From assembly GCA_003222935.1 (NCBI GenBank), contig QHXL01000270.1:1-6160 (forward strand): a DNA stretch of 6,160 nt, in the 5' to 3' direction. How positions within the stretch are numbered: position 1 is the first letter of the stretch; the number at the start of each line of letters is the position of its first letter. The DNA comes from Acidobacteriota bacterium (GTDB lineage Bacteria > Acidobacteriota > Blastocatellia > Pyrinomonadales > Pyrinomonadaceae). Of this stretch, positions 1-6,160 are shown in pieces. The notes beneath the pieces are model-generated. The model was not told the DNA's origin, searched no databases, and saw only the letters and a program-made list of their open reading frames with translations. Both the position numbers and the translations under genes were made by a program.

Positions 1-1
1 C

Positions 2-328
2 GAGCATCACGAGTTCGTTCGTAAATTTTTGCGAACACGCCCGAGTGCGAAACTGACGATTGCATCGTTGGAGACACTCGCTGTCATTGCCTATCGCCAA
101 CCAGTGACTGTGCCTGAGATTCTGGAGATAAGAGGAGTCCAGTCACCTTCATCAATCAAGACGTTGTTAGACAAAAAATTGATTGTAGCTAAAGGTCGCA
201 AGGATGCGGTTGGACGGCCAATGATGTACGGAACTTCAAAAGACTTTCTACTTCAGTTTGGATTGAAAGACCTGACAGAACTTCCGAGTGTTGAAGATTT
301 TCAAGACTTAAGCGGCGGCGGATCGTAA
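2..328 (+). CDS. scpB: Segregation and condensation protein B, C-terminal part (5' end outside window)
   Basis: ScpB is the winged-helix subunit of the Smc-ScpA-ScpB condensin complex, which organises and helps segregate the chromosome. The frame is open from base 2, so the gene begins upstream; 108 residues are visible. The TTG at 29 lies inside the conserved domain and is not the start. Visible family hallmarks are the ETLAVIAYRQPVT helix, the EIRGV segment, a KTLLDKKLI helix, the GR..AVGRPMMYGT wing and the FLLQFGLK.L.ELP ending, all typical of the second winged helix of ScpB. The protein stops soon after this domain (SGGGS tail), so the C-terminus is of ordinary length without a long acidic extension. 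Its downstream neighbour rluB is a common ScpB partner in bacterial genomes, and scpA is expected just upstream. Identification is by motif recognition and is strong. Confidence 0.95.
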   Translation, partial: EHHEFVRKFLRTRPSAKLTIASLETLAVIAYRQPVTVPEILEIRGVQSPSSIKTLLDKKLIVAKGRKDAVGRPMMYGTSKDFLLQFGLKDLTELPSVEDFQDLSGGGS

Positions 329-340
329 ATCGTGAATGGT

Positions 341-437
341 CTGGAGATGTCCGATAAACTTCAGTTTGTCGTTGTCTTAGCTAGCCGTGCTCATAAATGA
401 ACACAACGACAAACTGAAGTTTATCGGACATTTCTAG
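341..437. repeat. Long perfect inverted repeat (hairpin) between scpB and rluB
   Basis: Bases 347-375 and 403-431 are exact reverse complements over 29 bp. The pairing extends outward through 341-346 and 432-437 with two G-U wobbles, giving a 35-bp RNA stem around a 27-nt loop (376-402). The 29-bp core is about 38% G+C and is not followed by a T tract, so it does not resemble a standard intrinsic terminator. Each arm also contains a small inner palindrome (AAACT-TC-AGTTT at 356-367). A MITE or REP-like palindromic element, or a processing hairpin in a scpB-rluB transcript, are the main options; the sequence does not decide between them. Confidence 0.9.
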
Positions 438-438
438 T

Positions 439-466
439 CGATTAACGATTCACGATAACGATTCAC
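439..466. repeat. Degenerate CGATTCA heptamer array abutting the rluB start
   Basis: Four consecutive units read CGATTAA, CGATTCA, CGATAA (one base short) and CGATTCA. As a consequence an 11-bp word, TAACGATTCAC, occurs twice (443-453 and 456-466). The complement of part of this array lies on the other side of the hairpin: ATCGTGAAT at 329-337 pairs with ATTCACGAT at 448-456. The array ends two bases before the rluB ATG, leaving no recognisable Shine-Dalgarno sequence there. Confidence 0.7.
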
Positions 467-467
467 C

Positions 468-1250
468 ATGGAACAGAGACTTCAAAAACTTATCGCCGCC
501 GCGGGCATTGCCTCTCGTAGACACGCTGAAGACTTAATTACGTCTGGTGGCGTCACGGTTAACGGGAAGGTGATCACTGAACTTGGAACCAAAGCCGACC
601 CTGACAAAGACCATATCAAGGTTAAAGGAAAGCTGATCAACCCTCAGCTCAAGGCTCGGGCAAAAGTCTACGTTTTACTCAACAAGCCAAAAGGATTCCT
701 TTCGAGTGTCTCGGATCTGGAAGGACGACCTGTCGTCTTAGAACTGTTGCCGCCAGCACTCGGTAAATTACACCCCGTCGGTCGACTCGATTTCAATACT
801 GAGGGGTTGCTCATCCTTACCAACGATGGCGACCTGACAAACTTTGTGACCGCTGCGAGGAATCGTGTCGAAAAAGTTTATGAAGTGAAAGTTAAAGGCG
901 TTCCCTCAGCGTCAGCCATTGAACGATTGCGTCGCGGAGTGATTCTCGATGACGGTATCCGTACGGCGCCTGCAAAGATCAAACTCTTGCAGGAAACTGA
1001 TACCAATGCCTGGTACGAAATTCTGTTGCACCAGGGACGTAATCAACAAGTGCGTCGCATGTTTGAGTTGATAGGCAATTCAGTTGTCAAACTTCGACGA
1101 GTCCGGATTGGCCCCTTGACAGATGAAAACCTCAAGCCAGGCTACTTTCGATATCTGGACCCAGTCGAAGTGCAGAAGCTGATGAAACGCGATGACCGAA
1201 AGCGAAGTCCGAGGCCAACGAAATCAACTGGACGCCAGAAACAGAGATAA
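468..1250 (+). CDS. rluB: RluB/RsuA-family 23S/16S rRNA pseudouridine synthase
   Basis: This 260-residue enzyme should convert a specific uridine in rRNA to pseudouridine in the cytoplasm. Residues 2 to about 48 form an S4 RNA-binding domain (RLQKLIAAAGIASRR, then a GGVTVNGK turn). The catalytic domain begins near residue 66 with VYVLLNKPKG and carries the signature GRLDFNTEGLLILTNDG, where D108 is the expected catalytic aspartate. The later EKVYEVKVKG strand and the QGRNQQVRRMFELIG motif (189-203) are also family hallmarks. A lysine/arginine-rich tail of about 20 residues follows and may add RNA contacts. The ATG at 468 starts directly at the S4 domain, but no Shine-Dalgarno is visible because a repeat array occupies the leader. 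Adjacency to scpB supports the RluB branch (23S rRNA, helix 80 region); RsuA or RluE specificity cannot be excluded from sequence alone. Confidence 0.93.
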   Translation: MEQRLQKLIAAAGIASRRHAEDLITSGGVTVNGKVITELGTKADPDKDHIKVKGKLINPQLKARAKVYVLLNKPKGFLSSVSDLEGRPVVLELLPPALGKLHPVGRLDFNTEGLLILTNDGDLTNFVTAARNRVEKVYEVKVKGVPSASAIERLRRGVILDDGIRTAPAKIKLLQETDTNAWYEILLHQGRNQQVRRMFELIGNSVVKLRRVRIGPLTDENLKPGYFRYLDPVEVQKLMKRDDRKRSPRPTKSTGRQKQR

Positions 1251-1330
1251 GGCTCCCCTCCGGTTTTGTTCTTTATTCACAGTTGTAAGTATCATCTCGA
1301 ATGGTCAGTCATGATTAGTTGAGACTTTAT

Positions 1331-2476
1331 ATGGAATTTGAGTTAAGCGAAGAGCAACAACAAATCAAAATGAGTGTGCGGGAGTTTGCGGAATCCGAGA
1401 TCGCACCTCATGTGATGGAATGGGACGAAAGCCAGCACTTTCCGGTTGAACTTCAGCCAAAGATGGCTGAGCTGGGTTTCCTGGGTGTGTTGTTTCCCGA
1501 GGAGTACGGCGGAGCCGACATGGGTTATGTCGAGTACGCGACGATCATCGAAGAACTGTCGCGAGTCGACGGTTCGGTTGGTATTTCGGTCGCCGCACAC
1601 AACTCACTTTGTTCCAACCACATATTCAAGTACGGCACCGCGTCGCAGAAACAGAAATACTTGAAGCCGCTCGCGTCGGGAGAACATCTTGGCGCCTGGG
1701 GTTTAACTGAACCGAGCGCGGGTTCGGATGCGTCCGGCACGAAATCTACCGCCGTTCGTACTGATGGCGGTTGGATCGTCAACGGTTCGAAGAATTTCAT
1801 TACACACGCTATTCATGGTGACACTTGTGTAGCAATGGCCGTTACTGATCGCGCTCAACGAAGCAAGGGGATCTCGGCCTTTATTTTTGAAAAAGGGATG
1901 CCGGGCTTCTCGCCTTCTAAAAAGGAAAACAAGCTCGGCCTTCGCGCTTCAGAAACTGCCAGCGTCGTTTTCGAAGACTGTTTAGTTCCCGATGAAAACC
2001 TCCTGGGTGAAGAAGGACAGGGTTTTGTTAATGCGATGGAGATTCTCGATGGTGGAAGAATCTCGATTGCCGCCCTGGCAGTTGGTATCGCGCAGGGAGC
2101 TTTTGAGTCCGCAGTGCGTTACTCGAAGGAGCGGCAACAGTTTGGAAAACCGATTTCCGAGTTTCAAGCCATCCAATTCAAGTTGGCGACAATGGCTACG
2201 CAGATCGATGCGGCCAGGCTACTGATGTACCGGGCTGCCTGGATGAAGGATAACGGTAAGAAGACGACAAAGGAGTCGTCGATGGCGAAACTCTTCGCGT
2301 CGGAGATCAGTGTCCAGGTATGTGAGGAAGCGATTCAAATCCACGGTGGATATGGTTACACAAAAGACTATCCGGCTGAGAAGTACTGGCGCGATTCAAA
2401 ACTCTGCACTATTGGTGAAGGCACTTCTGAAATCCAAAGAATAATCATTGCACGGGAAGTGCTGCGGCAAGTTTGA
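1331..2476 (+). CDS. Acyl-CoA dehydrogenase (short/branched-chain type, FAD-dependent)
   Basis: This 381-residue flavoenzyme should introduce the alpha-beta double bond into an acyl-CoA and pass electrons to electron-transfer flavoprotein. I chose the ATG at 1331 because it begins with the family-typical [10 protein letters not shown]; an in-frame TTG at 1319 would add only four residues. The N-terminal helical domain covers roughly 1-115, followed by the FAD-binding beta domain with [11 protein letters not shown] and [10 protein letters not shown]. The C-terminal helical domain holds [34 protein letters not shown] and [10 protein letters not shown]363 in the last motif sits at the place of the catalytic base of medium- and short-chain enzymes. 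Length and motifs are complete. The start of meaB lies 12 bases downstream, and the epimerase gene follows, so a role in branched-chain amino acid or short-chain fatty acid breakdown feeding propionyl-CoA is plausible. Exact chain-length specificity is not readable here. Confidence 0.95.
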   Translation: MEFELSEEQQQIKMSVREFAESEIAPHVMEWDESQHFPVELQPKMAELGFLGVLFPEEYGGADMGYVEYATIIEELSRVDGSVGISVAAHNSLCSNHIFKYGTASQKQKYLKPLASGEHLGAWGLTEPSAGSDASGTKSTAVRTDGGWIVNGSKNFITHAIHGDTCVAMAVTDRAQRSKGISAFIFEKGMPGFSPSKKENKLGLRASETASVVFEDCLVPDENLLGEEGQGFVNAMEILDGGRISIAALAVGIAQGAFESAVRYSKERQQFGKPISEFQAIQFKLATMATQIDAARLLMYRAAWMKDNGKKTTKESSMAKLFASEISVQVCEEAIQIHGGYGYTKDYPAEKYWRDSKLCTIGEGTSEIQRIIIAREVLRQV

Positions 2477-2488
2477 TTCAAGTATTCC

Positions 2489-3442
2489 ATGGCTCCTGAA
2501 AAGAATAGCCTGAGTGAGCGCGTCAGCAAGGGCGACGCAGCAGCAGTCGCGCGAGCCATTTCCAAGATCGAGGATGGATCCGTCGATGCCTCAGGGTTGA
2601 TGAAAGAGATCTATCAGCAATCCCGGCAGGGTCTTGTCGTTGGGATAACCGGAGCCCCGGGCGCGGGAAAGTCTTCACTTGTTGATAAATTGGCATTGAA
2701 CTACCGGAAGAGTGGTGATCGGGTAGGGATCATCGCCGTGGATCCGTCCAGTCCTTTTTCAGGTGGTGCGATCCTTGGCGACCGCATTCGGATGCAAACG
2801 CTTGGTCTTGACGAGGGCGTCTTCATTCGATCGATGGCAACGAGGGGCAATCTCGGGGGATTGGCTCGAGCTACAGTTGATGCAGTCGCAATACTGGATG
2901 CCGCCGGATACTCCAAAATTATCGTGGAGACAGTCGGTGTTGGGCAGGACGAAGTGGAGATAGTCAAAGCCGCCGATGTATCAGTCGTTGTGTTGGTTCC
3001 CGGAATGGGAGACGACATCCAGGCGATCAAGGCTGGCATCATGGAGATAGGCGACGTCTTCGTTATAAACAAGGCTGATCGCGAAGGCGTCTACTCAACC
3101 GAAAAAGAACTCGAATCGCTCTTGTCCCTCTCATCTCGAGCAGATGGCTGGGAACCTCCTATTGTAAAAACAGTGGCTACGGACGGCACCGGCGTCGCGG
3201 AATTGGCGGCTGCCATAGATCGATTTACTGCCGTTCAGCAGGGCGTCGACGTTACAAGTGAGCGCCGGAGGGCTATTGCTCGTTGGCGAATTGTGGAATT
3301 GTTGCGGGAACGGTTGTTGGCATCAGTTCTAGAGTCGCCGGCATCTCTAGACACGCTGGATCGTCTGGCGGATGAAGTTGCAACCCGACGACGAGATCCT
3401 TATTCTGCAGTTGAGGAAATGATGCGGCTGGGAAGTCACTAG
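2489..3442 (+). CDS. meaB: Methylmalonyl-CoA mutase-associated GTPase MeaB (ArgK family)
   Basis: MeaB is a G3E-class P-loop GTPase that binds adenosylcobalamin-dependent methylmalonyl-CoA mutase, gating cofactor loading and protecting or reactivating the enzyme. The 317 residues include a short helical N-terminus, a Walker A loop GAPGAGKSS (55-63), an AVDPSSPFSGGAILGDRIRM segment (83-102), the SMATRGNLGGLA stretch (115-126), the ETVGVGQDE switch (147-155), PGMGDDIQAIKAG (171-183) and the NKAD base-recognition motif (194-197). A helical C-terminal arm, used for dimerisation in the family, follows. Length is normal and no key residue is missing. The gene starts 12 bases after the acyl-CoA dehydrogenase stop, with no clear Shine-Dalgarno, which suggests cotranscription and perhaps translational coupling. 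The methylmalonyl-CoA epimerase lies 143 bases downstream, which fits the assigned pathway; the mutase itself is not in this window. Confidence 0.95.
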   Translation: MAPEKNSLSERVSKGDAAAVARAISKIEDGSVDASGLMKEIYQQSRQGLVVGITGAPGAGKSSLVDKLALNYRKSGDRVGIIAVDPSSPFSGGAILGDRIRMQTLGLDEGVFIRSMATRGNLGGLARATVDAVAILDAAGYSKIIVETVGVGQDEVEIVKAADVSVVVLVPGMGDDIQAIKAGIMEIGDVFVINKADREGVYSTEKELESLLSLSSRADGWEPPIVKTVATDGTGVAELAAAIDRFTAVQQGVDVTSERRRAIARWRIVELLRERLLASVLESPASLDTLDRLADEVATRRRDPYSAVEEMMRLGSH

Positions 3443-3447
3443 TCGGT

Positions 3448-3562
3448 GGCCGATTTCCAATTGCCGATTGCCGAATTGAAGAGAACCTGTGCCAACAAGT
3501 CTAGATGTGAAAAGGAATTTCCCGCTTCACACAAATCGGCAATCGGCAGTTGGAAATCGGCA
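3448..3562. repeat. Inverted heptamer-array palindrome between meaB and the epimerase gene
   Basis: The left arm 3449-3474 and right arm 3536-3561 are reverse complements over 26 bases with a single mismatch that would be a G-U pair in RNA. Each arm is itself built of 7-bp units: GGCCGAT, TTCCAAT, TGCCGAT, TGCCGAA on the left (3448-3475) and ATCGGCA, ATCGGCA, GTTGGAA, ATCGGCA on the right (3535-3562). The 61-base centre (3475-3535) has a little further pairing, for example GAAG at 3478-3481 with CTTC at 3525-3528. There is no following T tract, so a classical terminator is unlikely. It may be a mobile palindromic repeat or an RNA-processing structure. Confidence 0.88.
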
Positions 3563-3585
3563 ATACTGTTCACTAATAAAGCCTG

Positions 3586-3981
3586 ATGAAGATCGATCAC
3601 ATCGGAATCGCAACTCGAAACCTGGACGAGGGTCTGGCGGTTTGGCGGGATGCTTTGGGACTTGAGGTGGATGGCACCGAAGAAGTCACGGAGCAGAAAG
3701 TCCGCGTCGCGATGCTGGCGGTCGGTGATACTCACGTCGAATTGCTTGAAGCCTTGAGTCCCGATTCGGCCGTAGCTAAGTTTATTGAAAAACGTGGACC
3801 TGGAATTCATCATATCGCAATCGAGGTCCACGATATTAAAGCTTCGCTTGCCAATCTAAAGAGCAAGGGGGCGCGCTTGATCGATGAAACTCCGAGGGTT
3901 GGCGCCGGCGGATGCCTGGTTGCTTTTGTTCATCCATCGAGCGCGAATGGGGTACTGCTCGAACTGGTTCAGCATCTTTAG
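3586..3981 (+). CDS. mce: Methylmalonyl-CoA epimerase
   Basis: This 131-residue enzyme of the vicinal-oxygen-chelate fold interconverts (S)- and (R)-methylmalonyl-CoA, so that propionyl-CoA carboxylase product can reach the mutase. Two beta-alpha-beta-beta-beta modules are visible. The first starts at once with [11 protein letters not shown] and contains HVELLEAL (50-57). The second starts with [11 protein letters not shown] (71-81) and ends with GVLLELVQ (122-129). The expected metal ligands are all present: H5, E52, H76 and E126. The ATG at 3586 fits the family start exactly, although no Shine-Dalgarno is visible; the leader is a palindromic repeat that ends about 23 bases before it. Placement after meaB supports the assignment over other glyoxalase-fold proteins. 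Twenty bases separate its stop from the next start codon. Confidence 0.94.
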   Translation: MKIDHIGIATRNLDEGLAVWRDALGLEVDGTEEVTEQKVRVAMLAVGDTHVELLEALSPDSAVAKFIEKRGPGIHHIAIEVHDIKASLANLKSKGARLIDETPRVGAGGCLVAFVHPSSANGVLLELVQHL

Positions 3982-3986
3982 CATTT

Positions 3987-3994
3987 GGAAAGGA
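3987..3994 (+). promoter_or_regulatory. Shine-Dalgarno site that decides the TTG start of the isomerase gene
   Basis: The purine run GGAAAGGA ends seven bases before a TTG at 4002. It is the clearest ribosome binding site of the window and lies between the epimerase stop and the isomerase reading frame. It favours TTG 4002 over the earlier in-frame ATG at 3912, which lies inside the epimerase gene. Confidence 0.7.
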
Positions 3995-4001
3995 CAGTAT
4001 T

Positions 4002-5282
4002 TTGAACTCAACAAAGAAAGCATACATTGCGGCGGCTGTCGCAATACTTTTTGCAGCAGGTCTGATTTTTTGGCAGATAAAAGCTAATAGAGTTGGCCCG
4101 GTCGAATTGTCGTCTGAAGACATGACACTCATCGCTGAGGATCAAGCGCCACAGACGCGTGCTCGTTTGGCTTCCGACGAAGGAGCTCGAAAAGAGTTTG
4201 CCCAGGGTCTTCGTCAACTGCTCGCCGTGGCAGAAGAGGCCAGGGCTCATGGCGTAGATAAACGTCCCGACATCAAACGTCAGATAGAGCTGCAAAGAGC
4301 CACCGTGCTGGCCCAGTCGTACTTTCAGGACCTGGGCGATAAAGGCGCCGACATTCCTGATAAAGACGTCGAAGAGTTCTTTAAAGAACCTATTAACCAA
4401 CAAAAGTTTGAACAGATCATTAACGACGTAAAGACCAAAGACCCGAACTTTAAGAATCAGGAAATTCCGCAAGATCGTCTCGACATGTTTAAGCAACAGC
4501 TGGGTCGGATCTACATTGCTGAGCGAAAGGCGAAGGAACAGGGACTCGATAAGAAACCAGGTGTCAGAGTTCAAACACTTCTTCAGGAATCGCGAGTACT
4601 GGCACAGGAGTATGCCCGAGAGAGCTTGCAAGACAAGATGAAGGCGAGCGACGCCGAAGTCGATGCCTATTTGGCGAGCCATCCGGAATTGGATACTGAT
4701 AAGAAGAAAAAAGAGCAGGCGGAAGAAGTGCTCAAACGGCTGCGCGCTGGCGAGGACTTTGCCACTCTCGCTAAAGAGTTTTCAATTGATGGAAGTAAAG
4801 ATAAAGGCGGCGACCTCGGTTGGTTTGGTAAGGGCGACATGGTGCCAGAGTTTGAGAAGGCGGCGTATGCACTCAAGCCCGGCGAAATCAGCGACATCGT
4901 AAAGAGTCAGTTTGGTTTCCACATTATCAAACTCGAAGAGCGAAAGACTGAAACAAAAGACGGCAAACCAGAAGAGAAAATCCACGCGCGGCACATTTTG
5001 ATTGGTGATCAAAATGCCAATCCGTTTGGTCCTCCACAATCAGGTCGTGATAAGGCCCGTGCGGCCGTTGAACAGGAAAAGGCCAAAAAGGTCCTTGATG
5101 AGATTGTCAAAAACTCTCATGTGAAAGTGCCTGACACGTATGCTGTGAAAATGCCCGAACCAGAACCGAACCAGGGTCTGCCGCCGGGGTTTGGTCCAGC
5201 ACCAGGTCCAGAACCTGCGCCGGAAGACACCGCAAAACCAAAAACGAATCCACCGGCTAGCAAGCCTCCAAAGAAACGCTAG
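4002..5282 (+). CDS. Membrane-anchored SurA/PpiC-like peptidyl-prolyl cis-trans isomerase
   Basis: This 426-residue protein should catalyse prolyl isomerisation and assist folding of exported proteins outside the cytoplasmic membrane. The TTG start at 4002 follows a good Shine-Dalgarno and places a lysine-containing N-terminus before a hydrophobic segment (about 7-26). No lipobox cysteine or clear cleavage site follows, so a signal anchor is more likely than a released or lipidated form. Residues 63-130 and 160-227 form two related helical SurA_N-like modules. A parvulin rotamase core spans about 238-312, with [19 protein letters not shown], the [20 protein letters not shown] stretch, [15 protein letters not shown] and HIIKL. 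A HARHILI strand at 328-334, normally the first strand of such a domain, occurs after the last one. The tail from 385 is rich in Pro, Glu and Lys. Its start lies 20 bases after the epimerase stop, so the genes may share a transcript, without an obvious functional link. The fold assignment is firm; substrate is unknown. Confidence 0.88.
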   Translation: MNSTKKAYIAAAVAILFAAGLIFWQIKANRVGPVELSSEDMTLIAEDQAPQTRARLASDEGARKEFAQGLRQLLAVAEEARAHGVDKRPDIKRQIELQRATVLAQSYFQDLGDKGADIPDKDVEEFFKEPINQQKFEQIINDVKTKDPNFKNQEIPQDRLDMFKQQLGRIYIAERKAKEQGLDKKPGVRVQTLLQESRVLAQEYARESLQDKMKASDAEVDAYLASHPELDTDKKKKEQAEEVLKRLRAGEDFATLAKEFSIDGSKDKGGDLGWFGKGDMVPEFEKAAYALKPGEISDIVKSQFGFHIIKLEERKTETKDGKPEEKIHARHILIGDQNANPFGPPQSGRDKARAAVEQEKAKKVLDEIVKNSHVKVPDTYAVKMPEPEPNQGLPPGFGPAPGPEPAPEDTAKPKTNPPASKPPKKR

Positions 5283-5321
5283 TTGAACGATTCGTGGCTG
5301 AAGGCATTCAAATCAAAACTG

Positions 5322-6160
5322 ATGCAATTAGGCGACTATCGTGTGGAGATCATTCCTGACACCGAATTCCACCTGGATGGAGGAGCGATGTTTGGGGTGG
5401 TCCCACGTACGCTTTGGTCGCAGGTGTGTCCGCCTGATGAGGAAAACCGGATTCGCATGAACATGAATTGTGTGTTCATAGATACTGGTAAGGACAAGAT
5501 TTTGATTGAAACCGGCATCGGTCAAAAATGGACTGCCAGGCAAACGACGATGTACGGGATTAACCGTAAGAGATCCTTTGCTGAAAGTCTCAAGTCAAAG
5601 ACCGGAAGCAAGCCATCAGACATCAGCATCGTCATCAATACGCATCTTCACTTCGACCACGCAGGCGGTAACACCGAACTGAATACCTCGAATCAAGCCG
5701 TTCCCGCTTTTCCAAACGCGCGCTACTTTCTATCTGAGGCGGAGGTAAAGCACGCCGAGTCTCCCAGTGAACGCGACCGCGCGAGTTACTTGCCGGATAA
5801 TTGGCGGCCGCTTCGCGAAACAAATCAGCTCGAGGAGAAAGACTCGAATTACGAAGTGGTGCCTGGTCTCACAATGGAGACCCACGCGGGTCATAACCGA
5901 TCGATGCAATGCTGGCGTTTGAATCGAGGTGAGCAAACCATATTTGGGTTCGCAGATCTGATTCCGATGCGCGCGCACGTCCGCTTACCCTGGATCATGG
6001 GCTACGATCTTTATCCCGTAGAAACACTCGAATCTAAGAAGAGATTGTTGCCGCAAGCTGTAAGCGAAAAATGGCTGTGTCTTCTCTATCATGATCCGGA
6101 TGCGCCACTTTTTCAGCTAGAAGAACAAGAGGGTAAGATCGTGCCCAAACCTTACGAGGA
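5322..6160 (+). CDS. Metallo-beta-lactamase-fold hydrolase, 3' end outside window
   Basis: The frame is open to the window edge and shows 279 residues of an MBL-fold metal hydrolase. The N-terminus MQLGDYRVEIIPDTEF, then LDGGAMFGVVP and MNCVFIDTGKDKILIETGIG, are typical of cytoplasmic MBL proteins. The metal motif THLHFDHAGG gives H108, H110, D112 and H113; further likely ligands are H191 (in AGHNRSM), D212 (in GFADLIP) and H257 (in YHDPDAP), so a dinuclear site looks intact. I chose the ATG at 5322 because the family usually begins with such a short strand; a TTG at 5283, directly after the preceding stop, would add 13 residues. No strong Shine-Dalgarno precedes the ATG. The short gap to the isomerase gene suggests one transcript. 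The substrate cannot be told: lactonase-like, thioesterase-like and phosphodiesterase-like members share this core. Only the C-terminal end appears to be missing. Confidence 0.9.
   Translation, partial: MQLGDYRVEIIPDTEFHLDGGAMFGVVPRTLWSQVCPPDEENRIRMNMNCVFIDTGKDKILIETGIGQKWTARQTTMYGINRKRSFAESLKSKTGSKPSDISIVINTHLHFDHAGGNTELNTSNQAVPAFPNARYFLSEAEVKHAESPSERDRASYLPDNWRPLRETNQLEEKDSNYEVVPGLTMETHAGHNRSMQCWRLNRGEQTIFGFADLIPMRAHVRLPWIMGYDLYPVETLESKKRLLPQAVSEKWLCLLYHDPDAPLFQLEEQEGKIVPKPYE

Noticed and set aside
341..437. Intrinsic terminator after scpB
   Set aside because: The stem is far longer and more AT-rich than a terminator, the loop is 27 nt, and no T run follows.
1266..1295. Promoter-like pair TTGTTC / TATCAT ahead of the acyl-CoA dehydrogenase
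   Set aside because: The -10 matches well, but the -35 matches only at TTG and the spacer is 18; such pairs arise by chance in T-rich gaps, so it is not listed as a feature.
1319..1330. TTG start for the acyl-CoA dehydrogenase
   Set aside because: It adds four residues before the family-typical MEFEL start; the ATG at 1331 is the better choice.
2701..3072. 123-codon minus-strand frame within meaB
   Set aside because: Its Ser/Thr/Pro-rich translation is the expected reverse-complement shadow of the MeaB GTPase motifs.
3448..3562. CRISPR-like array
   Set aside because: The 7-bp units are contiguous and inverted between arms, with no spacers of constant length and no cas gene nearby.
3439..3831. 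130-codon minus-strand frame across the second palindrome and mce
   Set aside because: It is antisense to a well-supported gene and runs through a repeat; no domain is recognisable.
3912..4001. Earlier ATG start for the isomerase, inside the epimerase gene
   Set aside because: It would overlap mce by 70 bases and place a non-conserved 30-residue stretch before the membrane segment; the TTG at 4002 has a clear Shine-Dalgarno.
4008..4682. 224-codon open frame on the minus strand
   Set aside because: It lies wholly antisense to the isomerase gene, overlaps the end of no other gene, and its translation shows no recognisable domain; it mirrors the codon pattern of the plus-strand gene.
5283..5321. 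TTG start for the MBL hydrolase directly after the isomerase stop
   Set aside because: The extra 13 residues look unlike the usual N-terminus, and the ATG at 5322 fits the family; kept only as an alternative.

Overview
The window is a run of seven protein genes, all on the + strand, with no RNA gene, insertion sequence, CRISPR array or phage gene that I can see. The content is mostly housekeeping and central metabolism. The scpB-rluB pair, a methylmalonyl-CoA accessory set, an unusual SurA-like isomerase family and base composition near half G+C suggest an Acidobacteriota genome, perhaps Blastocatellia. That placement is an inference from protein style and heptamer-rich intergenic palindromes and was not tested by any search.

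Layout: (1) 2-328, the 3' end of scpB (chromosome segregation). (2) 329-467, an intergenic gap filled by a 35-bp hairpin (29 bp perfect) plus a small heptamer array. (3) 468-1250, an RluB/RsuA-type pseudouridine synthase. (4) 1331-2476, an acyl-CoA dehydrogenase. (5) 2489-3442, MeaB, the GTPase chaperone of methylmalonyl-CoA mutase. (6) 3443-3585, a second gap occupied by an inverted array of 7-bp units. (7) 3586-3981, methylmalonyl-CoA epimerase. (8) 4002-5282, a membrane-anchored SurA/parvulin-like peptidyl-prolyl isomerase with a TTG start. (9) 5322 to the end, a metallo-beta-lactamase-fold hydrolase cut by the window edge. No gene-free stretch exceeds 300 bases.

Functionally, scpB and rluB form a pair often seen next to each other in bacteria. 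The acyl-CoA dehydrogenase, MeaB and epimerase fit a route that oxidises short or branched acyl-CoA and feeds propionyl-CoA through methylmalonyl-CoA to succinyl-CoA. Propionyl-CoA carboxylase and the mutase itself are not in the window. The isomerase probably acts on exported proteins and the MBL hydrolase has no assigned substrate; they follow closely and may be cotranscribed.

I did not find a convincing new multi-gene system. The best leads are the two intergenic palindromes built from short repeated words, and the isomerase, which has an internally duplicated helical module and a parvulin domain whose first strand seems to lie after the last one.
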